NCBI GenBank assembly: GCA_902494555.1
Contig: CABUTR010000040.1
Coordinates: 1 to 13,391, forward strand
Source: an uncultured Collinsella sp.
Lineage (GTDB): Bacteria > Actinomycetota > Coriobacteriia > Coriobacteriales > Coriobacteriaceae
Direction: 5' to 3'
Length of the DNA stretch: 13,391 nucleotides
This document shows, piece after piece, positions 12,746-13,391 of this stretch. The notes beneath the pieces are model-generated. The model was not told the origin of the DNA, made no database searches, and saw nothing but the letters and a program-made list of their open reading frames with translations. Both the position numbers and the translations under genes were made by a program. The number at the start of each line of letters is the position of its first letter. Position 1 is the first letter of the stretch.

Positions 12746-13183
12746 ATGGCTAAAAAACGCAATGGGCGCCAGGATGCCATTAGAGATATTGTGCGCAATA
12801 AGGATGTCCGCACGCAGCGCGTGCTGGTTGATGAGCTCCGTGCTATGGGCTTTGATTGCACGCAGGCGACTGTCTCTCGCGATATTGCCGACATGGGGCT
12901 GCGTAAGCTCCCTGAGGGCATCTATGTTCTGGCAGAGGACTTGCACCTGCAGCGTATGGTTTCCGAGCTCGTAACGGGCGTTCTGCGTACCGATAATCTG
13001 GTTATGATCAAGGCTCAGCCTGGCACGGCTTCCGGCATCGCCGCCGCCGTTGATGCGGCAGAGTTGCCCGATGTACTTGGCTCGCTTGCCGGCAACGATA
13101 CGATTTTGGTTATTGCCCAGACGGCCGAGGACGGCGAGCGTCTCGAGGCGCTGATCAATAAGCTGAGCAATTCTCGCAAGTAG
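12746..13183 (+). CDS. argR: Arginine repressor ArgR/AhrC
   Basis: ArgR is a hexameric regulator that represses arginine biosynthesis, and often activates catabolism, when arginine is bound. The 145-residue product is close to family length (about 150). The N-terminal winged helix contains TQATVSRDIADMGLRKLPEG (39-58) with the recognition segment ATVSRDI. The C-terminal oligomerisation and arginine-binding domain has GTASGIAAAVD (93-103) and AGNDTILVIA (115-124); the usual second motif is GDDT, here GNDT. ATG 12746 is chosen because GGAGAGAGGG (12731-12740) lies five bases upstream; an in-frame TTG at 12713 would overlap the candidate operator. No arg biosynthesis genes are in the window, so its targets lie elsewhere. 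A terminator follows. Confidence 0.95.
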   Translation: MAKKRNGRQDAIRDIVRNKDVRTQRVLVDELRAMGFDCTQATVSRDIADMGLRKLPEGIYVLAEDLHLQRMVSELVTGVLRTDNLVMIKAQPGTASGIAAAVDAAELPDVLGSLAGNDTILVIAQTAEDGERLEALINKLSNSRK

Positions 13184-13234
13184 GCGTGCGGGTCGTGCGC
13201 TCGGCACTGCGTGCGCTGACATAGTGGCTTGTAA

Positions 13235-13265
13235 GGGGTATCGACGTTGGTCGGTACCCCTTTTT
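13235..13265 (+). terminator. Intrinsic terminator of argR
   Basis: GGGGTATCGA (13235-13244) pairs with TCGGTACCCC (13251-13260) through ten pairs with one T-G wobble and a 6-base loop. TTTTT (13261-13265) follows directly. It lies about 50 bases after the argR stop. Confidence 0.92.
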
Positions 13266-13336
13266 GTTTGCCGGTATAAAGACCGCCCACCAGGTCGCTT
13301 CAAACTAAAAGGCCCCGAGCAGTTCAATAATGAACT

Positions 13337-13375
13337 GCCTCCCATTTCTTGGACATGAGAAATGGGAGGCTTTTT
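13337..13375 (+). terminator. Hairpin with T-run that also buries a ribosome binding site
   Basis: GCCTCCCATTTCT (13337-13349) pairs perfectly over 13 bp with AGAAATGGGAGGC (13358-13370) around an 8-base loop, and TTTTT (13371-13375) follows. It has the form of a strong intrinsic terminator. The right arm contains GGGAGG (13364-13369), a good Shine-Dalgarno sequence six bases before the ATG at 13376. RNA entering from upstream would therefore tend both to stop and to hide the translation start. Confidence 0.8.
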
Positions 13376-13391
13376 ATGCGTGTCGACTTGA
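13376..13391 (+). CDS. Start of an ORF, probably IS3-family orfA (3' end outside window)
   Basis: Only five codons are visible (ATG, then Arg-Val-Asp-Leu). The ATG is placed six bases after GGGAGG (13364-13369), a strong ribosome binding site, which is why I take it as a real start. The product cannot be identified from five residues. Transposase subunit OrfA is inferred only from the adjoining IS3-like end. Confidence 0.4.

Larger units (their letters stand above)
13331..13391 (+). mobile_element. Left end of a probable IS3-family (IS150-like) insertion sequence, cut by window edge
   Basis: TGAACTGCCTCCC (13331-13343) followed by ATTTCTTGGACA has the form of an IS3/IS150-group terminal inverted repeat: it begins TGAACTG, has a C-rich block and ends TTGGACA. 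A strong hairpin and an ATG follow within 46 bases, the usual layout before orfA. IS3 elements begin with TG and duplicate 3-4 bp of target; the other end and the duplication are outside the window. The call rests on recognising the end sequence from memory. Confidence 0.55.

Noticed and set aside
1..13391. tRNA, rRNA, CRISPR array or defence system
   Set aside because: No cloverleaf-like sequence, no regularly spaced direct repeats and no nuclease, restriction or toxin-like gene was seen; the window is filled by housekeeping genes.

Overview
This window looks like the chromosome of a high-GC Coriobacteriia (Actinomycetota), most like Collinsella. That assignment is an inference from base composition, strong C/G-ending codon use in the ribosomal genes, and protein sequences recognised from memory; no search was run. 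All genes are on the + strand.

Region by region: (1) 2-457 is the 3' end of an XdhC-type gene, closed by a long hairpin (476-542) that may be a dispersed palindromic repeat. (2) 458-769 is a non-coding gap with the palindrome, a plausible promoter (TATAGT, 627-632) and an untranslated leader of about 130 nt. (3) 770-10494 is a compact run of translation genes in the classical spc-alpha order: rplE, rpsN (zinc type), rpsH, rplF, rplR, rpsE, rpmD, rplO, secY, adk, map, infA, rpmJ, rpsM, rpsK, rpsD, rpoA, rplQ. A clear intrinsic terminator follows at 10521-10551. rpmJ (37 codons) lies at 7485-7598. (4) truA (pseudouridine synthase) and a GT-A-fold glycosyltransferase-like gene follow. (5) argR, the arginine-pathway regulator, is preceded by two striking inverted repeats and closed by a terminator (13235-13265). 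(6) The last ~60 bases look like the left end of an IS3-family (IS150-like) insertion sequence, cut by the window edge just after the start of its first ORF.

Functionally the core cluster makes ribosomal proteins of both subunits, initiation factor IF1, the SecY translocon channel, adenylate kinase, methionine aminopeptidase and the RNA polymerase alpha subunit. This is the growth-linked set that is normally co-expressed. Tight spacing, stop/start overlaps (rplO/secY, adk/map) and good Shine-Dalgarno sequences support one or a few long transcripts. Extra promoters are plausible before rplE and possibly before infA.

I see no new defence, biosynthetic or regulatory system. The window is mostly ordinary housekeeping DNA. 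The points worth a second look are the break of the usual rplX-rplE junction by xdhC, several conserved-looking intergenic hairpins, the inverted repeats before argR, the degenerate nucleotide-sugar motif in the glycosyltransferase, and the IS end whose ribosome binding site is buried in a hairpin.
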